A stretch of 53,054 nt of DNA from JAHZFN01 sp965149945 (GTDB lineage Bacteria; Bacillota; Dehalobacteriia; UBA4068; UBA4997), in assembly GCA_965149945.1 (NCBI GenBank), contig CBCTTQ010000012.1:1-53054 (forward strand). Direction: 5' to 3'. The notes under the pieces were generated by a model. The model had not been told where the DNA came from. It saw only the letters and a program-made list of their open reading frames with translations, and searched no databases. This document shows positions 9,243-17,457 of this stretch, one piece after another (the stretch's first letter is position 1; each line of letters starts with the position of its first letter). The translations under genes were made by a program, and so were the position numbers.

Positions 9243-9767
9243 TTAATCGGTGTTTCGTTGATAGAGACGGGCGTCGGGACAATGTTGGCGGATAAACGCG
9301 GGAAACTCCTGTTCCGCGCCGCGGGTAAAGCCGCCGCGCTTCATCAAAATGCCGTTGGTTTTGCCGGACATCAACACAATGATTTCCCGCAGCAGGTAGA
9401 TTTCGGTAATTTGGTTGTAGGCTATGGTAATGTCGCAGGGACCTTCTTGCAGGCGAATGGCATCGCCCAGTTGAACCAGAGTGGTGGGGAGCTTGTTGCC
9501 GTACACTTGTTTTTGCGTGCGCAGGATCCTCCGCAACATCAAATGGGGCAGCAGCAGTGTCAGTATCAAAGAGAGAACTAAGCAACTTCCGGTCAGCGCT
9601 AAAATAATGTAGTCGGGGATCAAAAATCCGGGAATCATCAGCAGAGCAAAAATGATGACCAATACCCAGAACTGTTTTTGAAAGCGTTTGGTCAAAATTT
9701 CTTTGGAATAGATTCGCAGAATATCTTCTGTGGGGGAATAGCGATTTTCAAATTGAATGTGTTCCAT
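9243..9767 (-). CDS. YcxB-like membrane protein
   Basis: 174 residues. Two adjacent hydrophobic helices (about 33-52 and 55-75) are followed by a soluble C-terminal domain with the pattern of YcxB-like proteins (PF14317): an I-Y-L-L-R-E strand and a late hydrophilic F-x-R segment. The function of the family is unknown. The start at 9767 has GAGGAG in front. It is the last gene of the minus-strand operon, 38 bases after the glycosylase fusion. Confidence 0.65.
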   Translation of the reverse strand: MEHIQFENRYSPTEDILRIYSKEILTKRFQKQFWVLVIIFALLMIPGFLIPDYIILALTGSCLVLSLILTLLLPHLMLRRILRTQKQVYGNKLPTTLVQLGDAIRLQEGPCDITIAYNQITEIYLLREIIVLMSGKTNGILMKRGGFTRGAEQEFPAFIRQHCPDARLYQRNTD

Positions 9768-9805
9768 AAGATCTCCTCAAGGTTTTGGCAATTGTCGTTA
9801 GAGCG

Positions 9806-11080
9806 TTATCGAGTGAGGGGTAGGGTGATCTGCCGCCAAGCGTCAATCAGTCGTTCCATGCTCCAGGCCGCATTGGCGGGGCTGGTGGAGGGCAGCTTGA
9901 CGGCGGGCAATGAAATTTTATCACTGAGATAGCGGTGGTAGAGGGTATATGCCTTTCCTCCGTTTAAAAAGACTTGTTTGAGATGAGCAGTTTCTAAAAT
10001 GGGTTTGAGACAGTTGGGACGTACGTCACGAATGGAGCTGTCCGAAGAACCGCTGATGCGGCAACTGGCAATGACATCCCACAGGGCAATGTGATGAGTT
10101 AGCAGCAGGCGGCGTTTTTCCTCGATGGTTTCGGGCAGCGGTTCATTCAGAACGGCAGCCAGTACCCGCCAAAACCGATTTTGGGGATGATGATAGAAAA
10201 ACTGTCCTTCTCTGGATTTGACAGAGGGGAAAGAACCCAGAATCAAGATTTCCGACCGCGCGTCAAACACCGGAGGAATGGAGTGAACTTGCGGTTCGGT
10301 GTTCTTTGATGATACGTCGGGTTCTGTCAGATATCCCTGCTGAACCAGCCACTGGATGGAATCTGCCGCTTTTAGGTGTTCCAGAGTGATCGTGGCGGAG
10401 GGCATTTTTTTTAGTACATAGGGGAGGAATTTCGCCATGGGAATGGCGCCGCGATCCAGACACCAATGCCAATCCCACACACGGTCATTGTTATGCAAAT
10501 GCAGATGGTCGCAGTACGGGGCGAAACAATCCGCCCAGTGAAAAATATCCTGTTTCGAGCGGTAGAGGGCATGGCCGGTGTCCAGACACAGACGGATTCG
10601 CGGGTGATGCAGACGTTCGCAAAGACGGGGCAGCAGTTCCGCTTCCGGTTCCAGTTGGTTTTCAATGAGCAATTCAAAGTCTGCCGGCTTGTCTGCCATA
10701 AATTCCTGCCAAAATTCTACCGACCGATCGAAAAACCATTGGGGAAAATACACATCGGGCAAAAAACCGGAATGTACCACCATGCGCCGAATACCGTAAG
10801 TTGCTGCCAATTGGTAGGCTTGTTCCAGCCGATCCATTGCCAGCCGGCGGGCTTTGGGATCAATGGCGGAAGGATGGATCTCATTAAATGGGGCGTGAAA
10901 AACAAAACGTTTGATTCCCGCCATGTTGGCGCGAGTTTTGGCGTCCCACCGAGCAAAATCTAAATCCATATTGGCGGCGGTGCAAAATTCATTCACTTCA
11001 ATGCCCAGATTATAATGGCTCGCCAGTAAATGGGCGTCTTCGGCGATGGTTGCCAGATATAACTTCTTCTGAATATTCAT
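9806..11080 (-). CDS. TIM-barrel (AP-endonuclease-like) / hypoxanthine-DNA glycosylase fusion
   Basis: 424 residues in two domains. Residues 1-250 are a xylose-isomerase-like TIM barrel that keeps a full set of candidate metal ligands in the order and spacing of endonuclease IV: H62, H103, E140, D167, H170, H194 or H196, D203, H205, E234. Residues 270-424 match the family-6 (hypoxanthine/deoxyinosine) branch of the uracil-DNA-glycosylase superfamily: GSFPS at 282-286, N301 in HHPQNRFW, STSPANA at 398-404. The glycosylase would remove deaminated adenine; if the barrel is an AP endonuclease it would cut the resulting site. The barrel could instead be a sugar-isomerase relative. It lies 12 bases after the CobC-like gene in one operon with uvrC. 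Confidence 0.78.
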   Translation of the reverse strand: MNIQKKLYLATIAEDAHLLASHYNLGIEVNEFCTAANMDLDFARWDAKTRANMAGIKRFVFHAPFNEIHPSAIDPKARRLAMDRLEQAYQLAATYGIRRMVVHSGFLPDVYFPQWFFDRSVEFWQEFMADKPADFELLIENQLEPEAELLPRLCERLHHPRIRLCLDTGHALYRSKQDIFHWADCFAPYCDHLHLHNNDRVWDWHWCLDRGAIPMAKFLPYVLKKMPSATITLEHLKAADSIQWLVQQGYLTEPDVSSKNTEPQVHSIPPVFDARSEILILGSFPSVKSREGQFFYHHPQNRFWRVLAAVLNEPLPETIEEKRRLLLTHHIALWDVIASCRISGSSDSSIRDVRPNCLKPILETAHLKQVFLNGGKAYTLYHRYLSDKISLPAVKLPSTSPANAAWSMERLIDAWRQITLPLTR

Positions 11081-11092
11081 GATGCTCCTCTG

Positions 11093-11659
11093 TTACAGTG
11101 TTTGCCGCGGAATCAAATGTTCGCCGTCAAATTGACAAAGATAACCTTTGCCGTTATCTACCATAAAATCATAGTATTGTCCGTTGTGTACAGTCAGTTG
11201 ATCCATCAGCGCCATGATGGTGCCGCCGTGTACCACCAGCGCGATGGTTTGGATTGTTTCAGGGTCAACAGTTTGTATCAATTGCCGAAACGCATTGACG
11301 CAACGCTCGGCGAAAGCTTCTCTGGAATCTCCGTTGGGACAGGGGAGGGCGCCGTTGCTTTCCAGCCAACGTCGATATTCCGGGTCGTTTTTTAATTCCT
11401 CATGATTTTTGTTTTCAAAATCTCCAAAGTTCATTTCCCGCAGTCCTTCCACGGTGATGATTTTCTGTCCGGGATAGATCAGTCGGGCAGTTTCCTGGCA
11501 GCGGAGACGAGGACTGGCAAAGACCATTTGTGCCGGCGGATAGGTGTTCTCTTTGATTTCCGCTATGCCCAGAGGGGAAAGAGGCAGATCGGTTTTCCCT
11601 ACATAGCGTCGTTCTTCATTGGCTTTGGTTTTTCCGTGACGGATTAAAATGACTTGCAT
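11093..11659 (-). CDS. cobC: Histidine phosphatase, probably alpha-ribazole phosphatase
   Basis: 188 residues of the phosphoglycerate-mutase-like superfamily. The phospho-accepting motif LIRHGKTKAN is at the N-terminus (His8) and the second catalytic His is in VVHGG near residue 145; R55 and E79 positions are also filled. The superfamily is broad, so specificity is inferred from context: it shares an operon with cobT, cobU and cobS, whose pathway needs alpha-ribazole-5'-phosphate phosphatase. It lies between uvrC (28 bases) and the glycosylase fusion (12 bases). Start at 11659 preceded by AAAGGAG. Confidence 0.72.
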   Translation of the reverse strand: MQVILIRHGKTKANEERRYVGKTDLPLSPLGIAEIKENTYPPAQMVFASPRLRCQETARLIYPGQKIITVEGLREMNFGDFENKNHEELKNDPEYRRWLESNGALPCPNGDSREAFAERCVNAFRQLIQTVDPETIQTIALVVHGGTIMALMDQLTVHNGQYYDFMVDNGKGYLCQFDGEHLIPRQTL

Positions 11660-11687
11660 AATGGACTCCTTTCCGTTTTATTTTTGT

Positions 11688-13571
11688 TTATTCGTTTTCC
11701 GGGGATGACGGAGACTCTTGATGAAGATAGCGATATAGATCGGCTGCCGCTTTGCGATTCATAGAGGGCGTCAGGCGCAGTTGTTCTTCGCTGGCTTCCA
11801 TGATGCCGTTTAATGAACCAAAAGCTCTGAGCAGGGCTGTTTTTCGGGTCGGTCCGATACCGGGAATGTTGTCCAGGGCGCTTTCTTTTTGTCCTTTTAC
11901 CCGCAGTTTTCGCTGATAAGTGATGCCGAATCGGTGGGCTTCGTCGCTGAGACGCTTCAGCAAATGAAGGGCGGCGCTGCGTTTATCCAGGAGGATAGGA
12001 TTGCTGTCGTGGGGACGGAAAATCTCGTCTTCTCGTTTTGCCAGAGAAAAGATGGGAATCTCAATCTGTAATGTCTCTAAAATATCCACGGCGGCGGAAA
12101 GTTGTCCTTTCCCGCCGTCGATGAGAATCATGTCCGGCCATTGCGCCATGGGCGCTTCTTCCGGCTTCAATTCCCCGTTTCGCAGCATTTCTCGCTCTCG
12201 CAGCCCCCGTGCCAAACGTCTGCTGACGGCTTCCCGCATGGCCATGAAGTCGTCGCCGTTGGCGGGGCTTTTGATGCGCATATGACGATAGAGGGCTTTG
12301 TTGGGCTGTCCGCCGCAGAAGGTCACCATAGAATTGACTGTATAGGTACCCTGCCAGTGGCTGTTGTCATAACATTCAATACGGTAAGGGATTTTCGGCA
12401 ATTGCAGGGCTTGCTTCAATTCTTCCAGCGCTTCTGTTTGGGAGACTTTTTTATATACTTGTTCTGCCAGTTCTCTTTCCAAAATGATTTTAGCGTTTTG
12501 TTCTACTAAATCCAGCAGCTTGCGTTTGTCACCGATTTGCGGCAGACTCAGACGTACTTTGCCGCCGCGTTTGGCGGAAAGATATTCTTCCAGCTCTTCC
12601 CTGTCTTCCGGTTCAGTGTTGAGACAAATTTCCGGCGGCATAAAATCCACACCGCCGTAATAAGCGGAAAGAAATGCCGTCATCAGTTGGGGCAGGGCGC
12701 TGTCCGCCGTATGTTCCAAAAAGAAATGGTCTTTGCCTACCACCTTGCCTTCCCGCACAAAAAAGACCATGGCTACCGCTGCTTCACTTGTTCGCAACAC
12801 CGCCGCCATGTCGCGGTTTTCGGTACCTACGTCCATTTGCTGGCTGCTTTGTACCTGTTGTACGGCTCGGATTTGATCGCGGTAACGGGCGGCATCTTCA
12901 AAGCGCAGTTCTTGGGAAGCCGTTTCCATCTTTTGGCGCAGATCCCGCAGGATATGATTGGTTTTCCCTTCCAGAAACCAAATTACCTGCTGAACCATTT
13001 CTTGATAGCGAGCAAGGTCTATCTTTCCGCAGCAAGGCGCCAGGCATTTGCCGATTTGGGCATTAAGGCAGGGGCGTTTGCGGCTGCGGAAGGTGTGGTT
13101 GGTGCAGCTGCGCAGAGGAAATAAACGGCTGATTAATTGCTGGGTCAGCTTCAGGGCGGAAGAGGATACATAAGGACCGAAGTAACGATTTCCGTCGTTT
13201 TTGGTTTGGCGCACGACCACCAGCCGCGGGTACGGTTCATTGACGGTGAGCATCAGATAGGGATAATGCTTGTCATCTCGCAGCATAATGTTGTATTTAG
13301 GATTATGTTCTTTGATCAGATTGCATTCCAGCACCAGCGCTTCCTGGGGAGAAGAGACGACCACCCACTCCAGGCTGTCCACTACTTTCATCTGGGCGAT
13401 GGTTTTGCGGCTTTTATTACCGCCGGGCTGAAAATAAGAACGAACGCGGTTTTTTAAGGAGGTTGCTTTGCCCACATAGACGATGACTCCTTTGGCGTTT
13501 CGCATGATGTAGACGCCGGGGCTGTCCGGCAGTTGTGCCAGTTGTTGATTCAGTTTGGGATTTTGGGGCAT
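11688..13571 (-). CDS. uvrC: Excinuclease ABC subunit C
   Basis: 627 residues, full length. The N-terminal GIY-YIG nuclease (PGVYIMRNAKGVIVYVGKA, about 18-36) makes the 3' cut. A UvrB-binding UVR segment lies near 205-240, an RNase-H-like 5' nuclease domain includes ECYDNSHWQGT near 395 and LIDGGKGQ near 480, and a C-terminal helix-hairpin-helix pair (IPGIGPTRK) binds DNA. It acts with UvrAB in nucleotide excision repair. Start at 13571 follows AAAGGAGG. It sits inside a cobalamin operon, 41 bases after the short CobU-like gene, which is not its usual neighbourhood. Confidence 0.96.
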   Translation of the reverse strand: MPQNPKLNQQLAQLPDSPGVYIMRNAKGVIVYVGKATSLKNRVRSYFQPGGNKSRKTIAQMKVVDSLEWVVVSSPQEALVLECNLIKEHNPKYNIMLRDDKHYPYLMLTVNEPYPRLVVVRQTKNDGNRYFGPYVSSSALKLTQQLISRLFPLRSCTNHTFRSRKRPCLNAQIGKCLAPCCGKIDLARYQEMVQQVIWFLEGKTNHILRDLRQKMETASQELRFEDAARYRDQIRAVQQVQSSQQMDVGTENRDMAAVLRTSEAAVAMVFFVREGKVVGKDHFFLEHTADSALPQLMTAFLSAYYGGVDFMPPEICLNTEPEDREELEEYLSAKRGGKVRLSLPQIGDKRKLLDLVEQNAKIILERELAEQVYKKVSQTEALEELKQALQLPKIPYRIECYDNSHWQGTYTVNSMVTFCGGQPNKALYRHMRIKSPANGDDFMAMREAVSRRLARGLREREMLRNGELKPEEAPMAQWPDMILIDGGKGQLSAAVDILETLQIEIPIFSLAKREDEIFRPHDSNPILLDKRSAALHLLKRLSDEAHRFGITYQRKLRVKGQKESALDNIPGIGPTRKTALLRAFGSLNGIMEASEEQLRLTPSMNRKAAADLYRYLHQESPSSPENE

Positions 13572-13612
13572 GGGACAATACCTCCTTTCCGTGTTTGGGC
13601 AGTGGTATTTGG

Positions 13613-13975
13613 TTATTTGATTTTTTGTTCCAGCCCTGCGATGATGCGGCTGACAGATTCTGCTTCAGCCGCCAACAGGCAGAGACAGCGACCCACTTCT
13701 TCGCGCCAGCGGCGATCGGCCGCGTCCAGGGGAACAATGCCCAGTCCCACTTCGTCACAGAGGATGACCGCGTCGGGGTTGGTTTGCGTCAAGGTTCTGG
13801 TGAAAGCTTGAGGATCACCGCCGTCTGCCAGAATCTCCCGTACCAATTGATGGAATCCATTAACGGCGGGAGCGGTGAGAGCGGTAGTTTGGTCACAAGT
13901 TTGCGGCGTCAGCCCCATTGTTTTTTTGACAAACGCGGTTTTTCCCTGATGGGCGCCGCCGATGATTAAACGCAT
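13613..13975 (-). CDS. Short CobU-like nucleotide-binding protein
   Basis: 120 residues, about two thirds of a normal CobU. It keeps the P-loop (GGAHQGKT, 6-13) and an intact CobU signature CDEVGLGIVP (73-82) followed by the typical R-R-W-R-E-E-V-G-R and a C-terminal AGL. It lacks the middle segment with the guanylylated histidine (R-I-x-x-H-R). It may be an adenosylcobinamide kinase-like or accessory protein. A full-length CobU, which has the histidine but a degenerate GxGIVP motif, is two genes upstream. The start at 13975 follows AAAGGAGG. The gap to cobS is 20 bases. Confidence 0.72.
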   Translation of the reverse strand: MRLIIGGAHQGKTAFVKKTMGLTPQTCDQTTALTAPAVNGFHQLVREILADGGDPQAFTRTLTQTNPDAVILCDEVGLGIVPLDAADRRWREEVGRCLCLLAAEAESVSRIIAGLEQKIK

Positions 13976-13995
13976 TGCGTGTTCCTCCTTTGATA

Positions 13996-14760
13996 TCACA
14001 ATAAGCAGTCGCAAATGAAAACAAAATACGGAATGGCCAGTTCGCAGACTTGTAAAAACCAGCCTGCCAAATCGCCGGTGGTTCCTCCCAGTTTTTGATA
14101 AGCCAGGTAGTGATAAATCCAAAAACTAAACAGACAGGCCAGTACCGCCGCTAAACAGAGAAGTAAATTGACGCAGGCCATACCTGCCAAAGCGACGATT
14201 AAATAAAGCAGGGAAGTGATGGTGACAACATTTTGACGGGCGGAACGGGAAAAGGTGTCTAACATTCCGTTGGGGCGAGCGCTGCGAAAGTTTACCAGCG
14301 CCAGGGCGCTCAGAGAGCGCGACAGCAGAAAGCTGAAGGCAGTGATGAGCAAAGCGTCTCCTCGCAATTCTCCCATAATCCCGCAATAAGCCAACAGATA
14401 ACAGCCGCAGCCGATGATAGCAAAGGCGCCCACATGGGGGTCTTTGAGGATTTCTAATTTCTTTTCGCGGGGCTGCCAGGAAGAAAAGGCGTCGGTAATG
14501 TCGCAAAATCCATCCAAATGAATCCCGCCGCTGATGAGGATAGGGATGACGGTGGCAATGGCGCCGCGCAGCAGTTCACTTGTCTGCCAGACGGTACCCG
14601 CCAAATACATCCACCCCAGCCAAAGAGCGCCGATGATTACTCCAATGCAGGGGAAAAAACAAACCGCGTAGCGTTGATTTTCTGCCGACCAGTCAATTTT
14701 GGGCATGGGGATTTTGGAATAAGTGGAAAAGGCGATAACCAAAGATTTCAGAAGGACCAT
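13996..14760 (-). CDS. cobS: Adenosylcobinamide-GDP ribazoletransferase
   Basis: 254 residues, a polytopic membrane enzyme with about six helices. The family motif GGIHLDGFCDITDAF (about 86-100, with the Mg-binding Asp residues) and REKKLEILKDPHVGAFA are clear. It joins adenosylcobinamide-GDP to alpha-ribazole in the membrane, the last step of cobalamin assembly. Its first 13 bases overlap the end of cobU, so translation is probably coupled. AAAGGAG precedes the ATG. Confidence 0.93.
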   Translation of the reverse strand: MVLLKSLVIAFSTYSKIPMPKIDWSAENQRYAVCFFPCIGVIIGALWLGWMYLAGTVWQTSELLRGAIATVIPILISGGIHLDGFCDITDAFSSWQPREKKLEILKDPHVGAFAIIGCGCYLLAYCGIMGELRGDALLITAFSFLLSRSLSALALVNFRSARPNGMLDTFSRSARQNVVTITSLLYLIVALAGMACVNLLLCLAAVLACLFSFWIYHYLAYQKLGGTTGDLAGWFLQVCELAIPYFVFICDCLL

Positions 14761-15284
14761 GGAAATTCTCCTTTGTATACAAGGGGCAGAGAATAAACGG
14801 ATTCCAGGTAGATTTGGGAGCGCCGTCCCAAATACTGATTGAGTCGCCCCATCAGTCGGATGTATGGTAATGTAGCCTTCTCATAGGGAAGACCGTCGGA
14901 AAAAATCTCATTGGTAATGATGACCAAATGGGTGCAGGTTGCCGCCAGCTGTTCCAAAGCGGTGATGATTTTTCTTTCTGCCTGTTCCAAACCGCAGCCT
15001 TGTGGGGAGAACAGTTCGTTGGCGGCCAGATTGGAAATGCATTCCAATAAGACAGTGGCATGAGCGGGAATCTTAACAGCGGCCAGATTGACCGGACATT
15101 CCACTGTAATAAATTGTTTGCCTGCCCGCATTTGCCGATGACGGCGGATGCGGCAAGCCGCTTCTTCTCCGGAAGTCTCCATAGTGGCGATGTAATATTT
15201 CTTACCCGGCTGTAAACGCAGGGCGATAGCTTCTCCCAGGGCGGACTTGCCGCTGCCGCTGCCGCCGGTTACCGTGATGATCAT
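14748..15284 (-). CDS. cobU: Adenosylcobinamide kinase / guanylyltransferase
   Basis: 178 residues, normal length. P-loop GGSGSGKS (7-14) and R-I-R-R-H-R-x-M-R with the guanylylated His49 are present. It should phosphorylate adenosylcobinamide and transfer GMP to it. Oddity: the usual NEVGxGIVP segment reads NEIFSDGLPY here (125-134), whereas the short paralogue two genes downstream keeps the standard form. The start at 15284 lies 11 bases after cobT. Confidence 0.9.
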   Translation of the reverse strand: MIITVTGGSGSGKSALGEAIALRLQPGKKYYIATMETSGEEAACRIRRHRQMRAGKQFITVECPVNLAAVKIPAHATVLLECISNLAANELFSPQGCGLEQAERKIITALEQLAATCTHLVIITNEIFSDGLPYEKATLPYIRLMGRLNQYLGRRSQIYLESVYSLPLVYKGEFPWSF

Positions 15285-15295
15285 AGAGGGCTCCT

Positions 15296-16360
15296 TTATG
15301 CTTCCGCGAAGTGCTGATAGGCTTCTATTTTAGCGTCGGCAAAAGTATTGTTTTGCCGATAGATGGCCAGAGCCATTTCCAGCAATGGGAAAAGAGCCGC
15401 GGCGCCTGTGCCTTCTCCCAGCGACATTTCGCCGTGGATGATGGGGCGCAGTTGCAGCTCATCGATGAGGAGACGGCTGGCTGGTTCTTTGCTGATATGG
15501 GAAGCCACAAGATAGGAACGGGCGGACGGCGCCAAACGAACTGCCGTCAGAGCGGCCGCGTAGGTGATAAACCCGTCCAGTACTACCGGCAGATGGTGAA
15601 TGGCGCAGCCGAGAATGACGCCTACCAATCCCGCGATATCCAATCCGCCCAGACAAGACAATACGTCCAGAGGATTTTGGGGATCGGGACGGTGCAGGGC
15701 GATGCCTTTTTGAATGGTTTGGATTTTTTTCTGTAATCCCGCCGAGGAAAGTCCGGCGCCGTGTCCGGTGACTTCTTTCGGAGAACGGTTCAAAAAGACC
15801 GCGGTCAGAGCGCTGCTGGTGGTGGTGTTGCCGATACCCATTTCTCCCAGACCGATCAGGTCATAGCCGTCGGCTTTTGCTTCTGCCGCCAGTTCCATGC
15901 CCACCGCGATGGCTTGTTCTGTTTGCGCGGGGGTCATGGCGGGCTCTTTGGTAAAGTTTTTGGTGCCGTAGGCGATTTTGCGATTTCGTACGCCGGGATG
16001 TCGCAAGTCAACAGCGACTCCGATATCTACCGGGAGGACCGTGGTGTCGGAAAAACGTCCCATAACATTGACATTGGCGATGCCCTTTGCCATATTTTCG
16101 GTGACGATGGCGGTGACGCTGTTGTCCGTTTGGGTGACGCCTTCTTCGACAATGCCGTTATCGGCACACATGGCGATGATCATTTTGCGTTCCAACCGAA
16201 CATCTTCTCGCCGAGTGATGGCGCCGATTTGGCTGATGGTTTCCTCCAACAGGCCGAGGCTGTCCAGGGGTTTGACGATGTTATCCCAATGGGTTTCGCA
16301 GCGTTGCCGCCAAAGAGGATCCGGGGCTTGAATTTTTTTAAGTTCCGTGTAAAGGTCCAT
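15296..16360 (-). CDS. cobT: Nicotinate-nucleotide:dimethylbenzimidazole phosphoribosyltransferase
   Basis: 354 residues, full length. GLGEMGIGNTTTSSALTAV near residue 170, the GHGAGLSS segment, and the C-terminal GEMSLGEGTGAAA with the catalytic Glu near 318 identify CobT. It makes alpha-ribazole phosphate for the lower axial ligand. First gene of the operon; ATG at 16360 behind TTAGGAGG. Promoter at 16397-16426. No cobalamin riboswitch is visible in the short leader. Confidence 0.95.
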   Translation of the reverse strand: MDLYTELKKIQAPDPLWRQRCETHWDNIVKPLDSLGLLEETISQIGAITRREDVRLERKMIIAMCADNGIVEEGVTQTDNSVTAIVTENMAKGIANVNVMGRFSDTTVLPVDIGVAVDLRHPGVRNRKIAYGTKNFTKEPAMTPAQTEQAIAVGMELAAEAKADGYDLIGLGEMGIGNTTTSSALTAVFLNRSPKEVTGHGAGLSSAGLQKKIQTIQKGIALHRPDPQNPLDVLSCLGGLDIAGLVGVILGCAIHHLPVVLDGFITYAAALTAVRLAPSARSYLVASHISKEPASRLLIDELQLRPIIHGEMSLGEGTGAAALFPLLEMALAIYRQNNTFADAKIEAYQHFAEA

Positions 16361-16396
16361 AACATCCTCCTAAAAAAATAAATTTTCACTAATCAT

Positions 16397-16426
16397 AGTA
16401 TACCACCGATAAGGAAGCATTGTAAA
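16397..16426 (-). promoter_or_regulatory. Promoter of the cobT operon
   Basis: Minus strand: TTTACA (16426-16421), 18 bp, extended TGG plus TATACT (16402-16397). Confidence 0.75.
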
Positions 16427-16444
16427 TATTTCTGTTATGGATTG

Positions 16445-16473
16445 TTGAAAAGGCGAAAAATCTTTGTTACAAT
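16445..16473 (+). promoter_or_regulatory. Promoter of nfo
   Basis: TTGAAA (16445-16450), 17 bp, TACAAT (16468-16473), 63 bases before the GTG start. Confidence 0.75.
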
Positions 16474-16536
16474 AAAAAGAAGAAAATTGATCTATTCAAG
16501 ATAAACTATCGTGTTTTTCATAAAAGGAGGAGTTCC

Positions 16537-17382
16537 GTGCTGAAAATCGGCTGTCATCTTTCTTCGGCAAAAGGTTATTTGGAAATGGGAAGAACCGCGT
16601 TGCGCCTTGGCGCCAATACTTTTCAGTTTTTTACCCGTAATCCCCGCGGCGGCAAAGCCAAAGCATTGGATGTGGAGGATATGGCGCGGTTTTCGGAATT
16701 CGCGGCGGCAAACGGAATTGAAGTGATTTTGGCGCACGCGCCCTATACGATGAATGCCTGTGCCGCCGACGCGCGTTTGCGGGAGTTCGCCCGGGAAATG
16801 ATGACAGAAGACTTGCGGCGTTTGGACTATCTGCCGGGGAATTATTATAATTTTCATCCCGGCAGCCATGTGAAACAAGGGGTCGAGACGGGGATTCGTT
16901 ATATTACGGAAATGCTCAACGCGGTGCTGCGTCCGGAACAGCAGACTGTGGTGCTGCTGGAAACCATGGCCGGCAAGGGCAGCGAGGTGGGCGGGAATTT
17001 TGAAGAACTGCGCGCTATTCTGGATGGGGTACACTGCAAGGAGAAGCTGGGTGTTTGTCTGGATACCTGTCATGTATTTGACGGCGGCTACGATTTAGCG
17101 CGGCATTTGGATGATGTTTTGGCGGAGTTTGACAGGGTCATCGGGTTGGAGCGTCTGAAAGCGATTCATCTGAACGACAGCAAAAATCCCTTGGGCAGCC
17201 ATAAAGACCGCCATGAAAAGATCGGCGCGGGAACAATCGGTTTGGAGGCGTTGGTTCGAGTGATTAACCATCCTGCTTTGCGGAGACTCCCCTTCTATTT
17301 GGAAACCCCCAACACTTTGCCCGGTTATCGGGAGGAAATTACTCTGTTGCGCGCCTGTTATCGGGAAGACGATGACCGATAA
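16537..17382 (+). CDS. nfo: Endonuclease IV (AP endonuclease)
   Basis: 281 residues, normal length. It has the endonuclease IV signatures: GCHLSSAKGY at the start, HAPYTMN near 68, FHPGSH near 107, LLETMAGKG near 145, VCLDTCHVFDGGYD near 175 and HLNDSKNPLGSHKDRHEKIGAG near 210, together giving the three-zinc site. It cuts abasic sites during base-excision repair. Starts with GTG at 16537 behind AAAAGGAGG. Divergent from the cobT operon, which itself ends with an endonuclease-IV-like barrel fused to a glycosylase. Confidence 0.96.
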   Translation: MLKIGCHLSSAKGYLEMGRTALRLGANTFQFFTRNPRGGKAKALDVEDMARFSEFAAANGIEVILAHAPYTMNACAADARLREFAREMMTEDLRRLDYLPGNYYNFHPGSHVKQGVETGIRYITEMLNAVLRPEQQTVVLLETMAGKGSEVGGNFEELRAILDGVHCKEKLGVCLDTCHVFDGGYDLARHLDDVLAEFDRVIGLERLKAIHLNDSKNPLGSHKDRHEKIGAGTIGLEALVRVINHPALRRLPFYLETPNTLPGYREEITLLRACYREDDDR

Positions 17383-17399
17383 AACAAAAATAAAAAAGA

Positions 17400-17430
17400 G
17401 ACCTCGGACAATTGTCCGAGGTCTTGTTGT
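17400..17430. terminator. Bidirectional terminator between nfo and prs
   Basis: Perfect GACCTCGGAC / GTCCGAGGTC hairpin (17400-17423), T-rich downstream and A-rich upstream, between convergent genes. Confidence 0.9.
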
Positions 17431-17457
17431 TTGGGTAAGAAAAATCGGGCGTGAAGA

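Noticed and set aside
16361..16536. Cobalamin riboswitch before cobT
   Set aside because: Only about 35 bases lie between the predicted promoter and the start, and no B12-box was seen.
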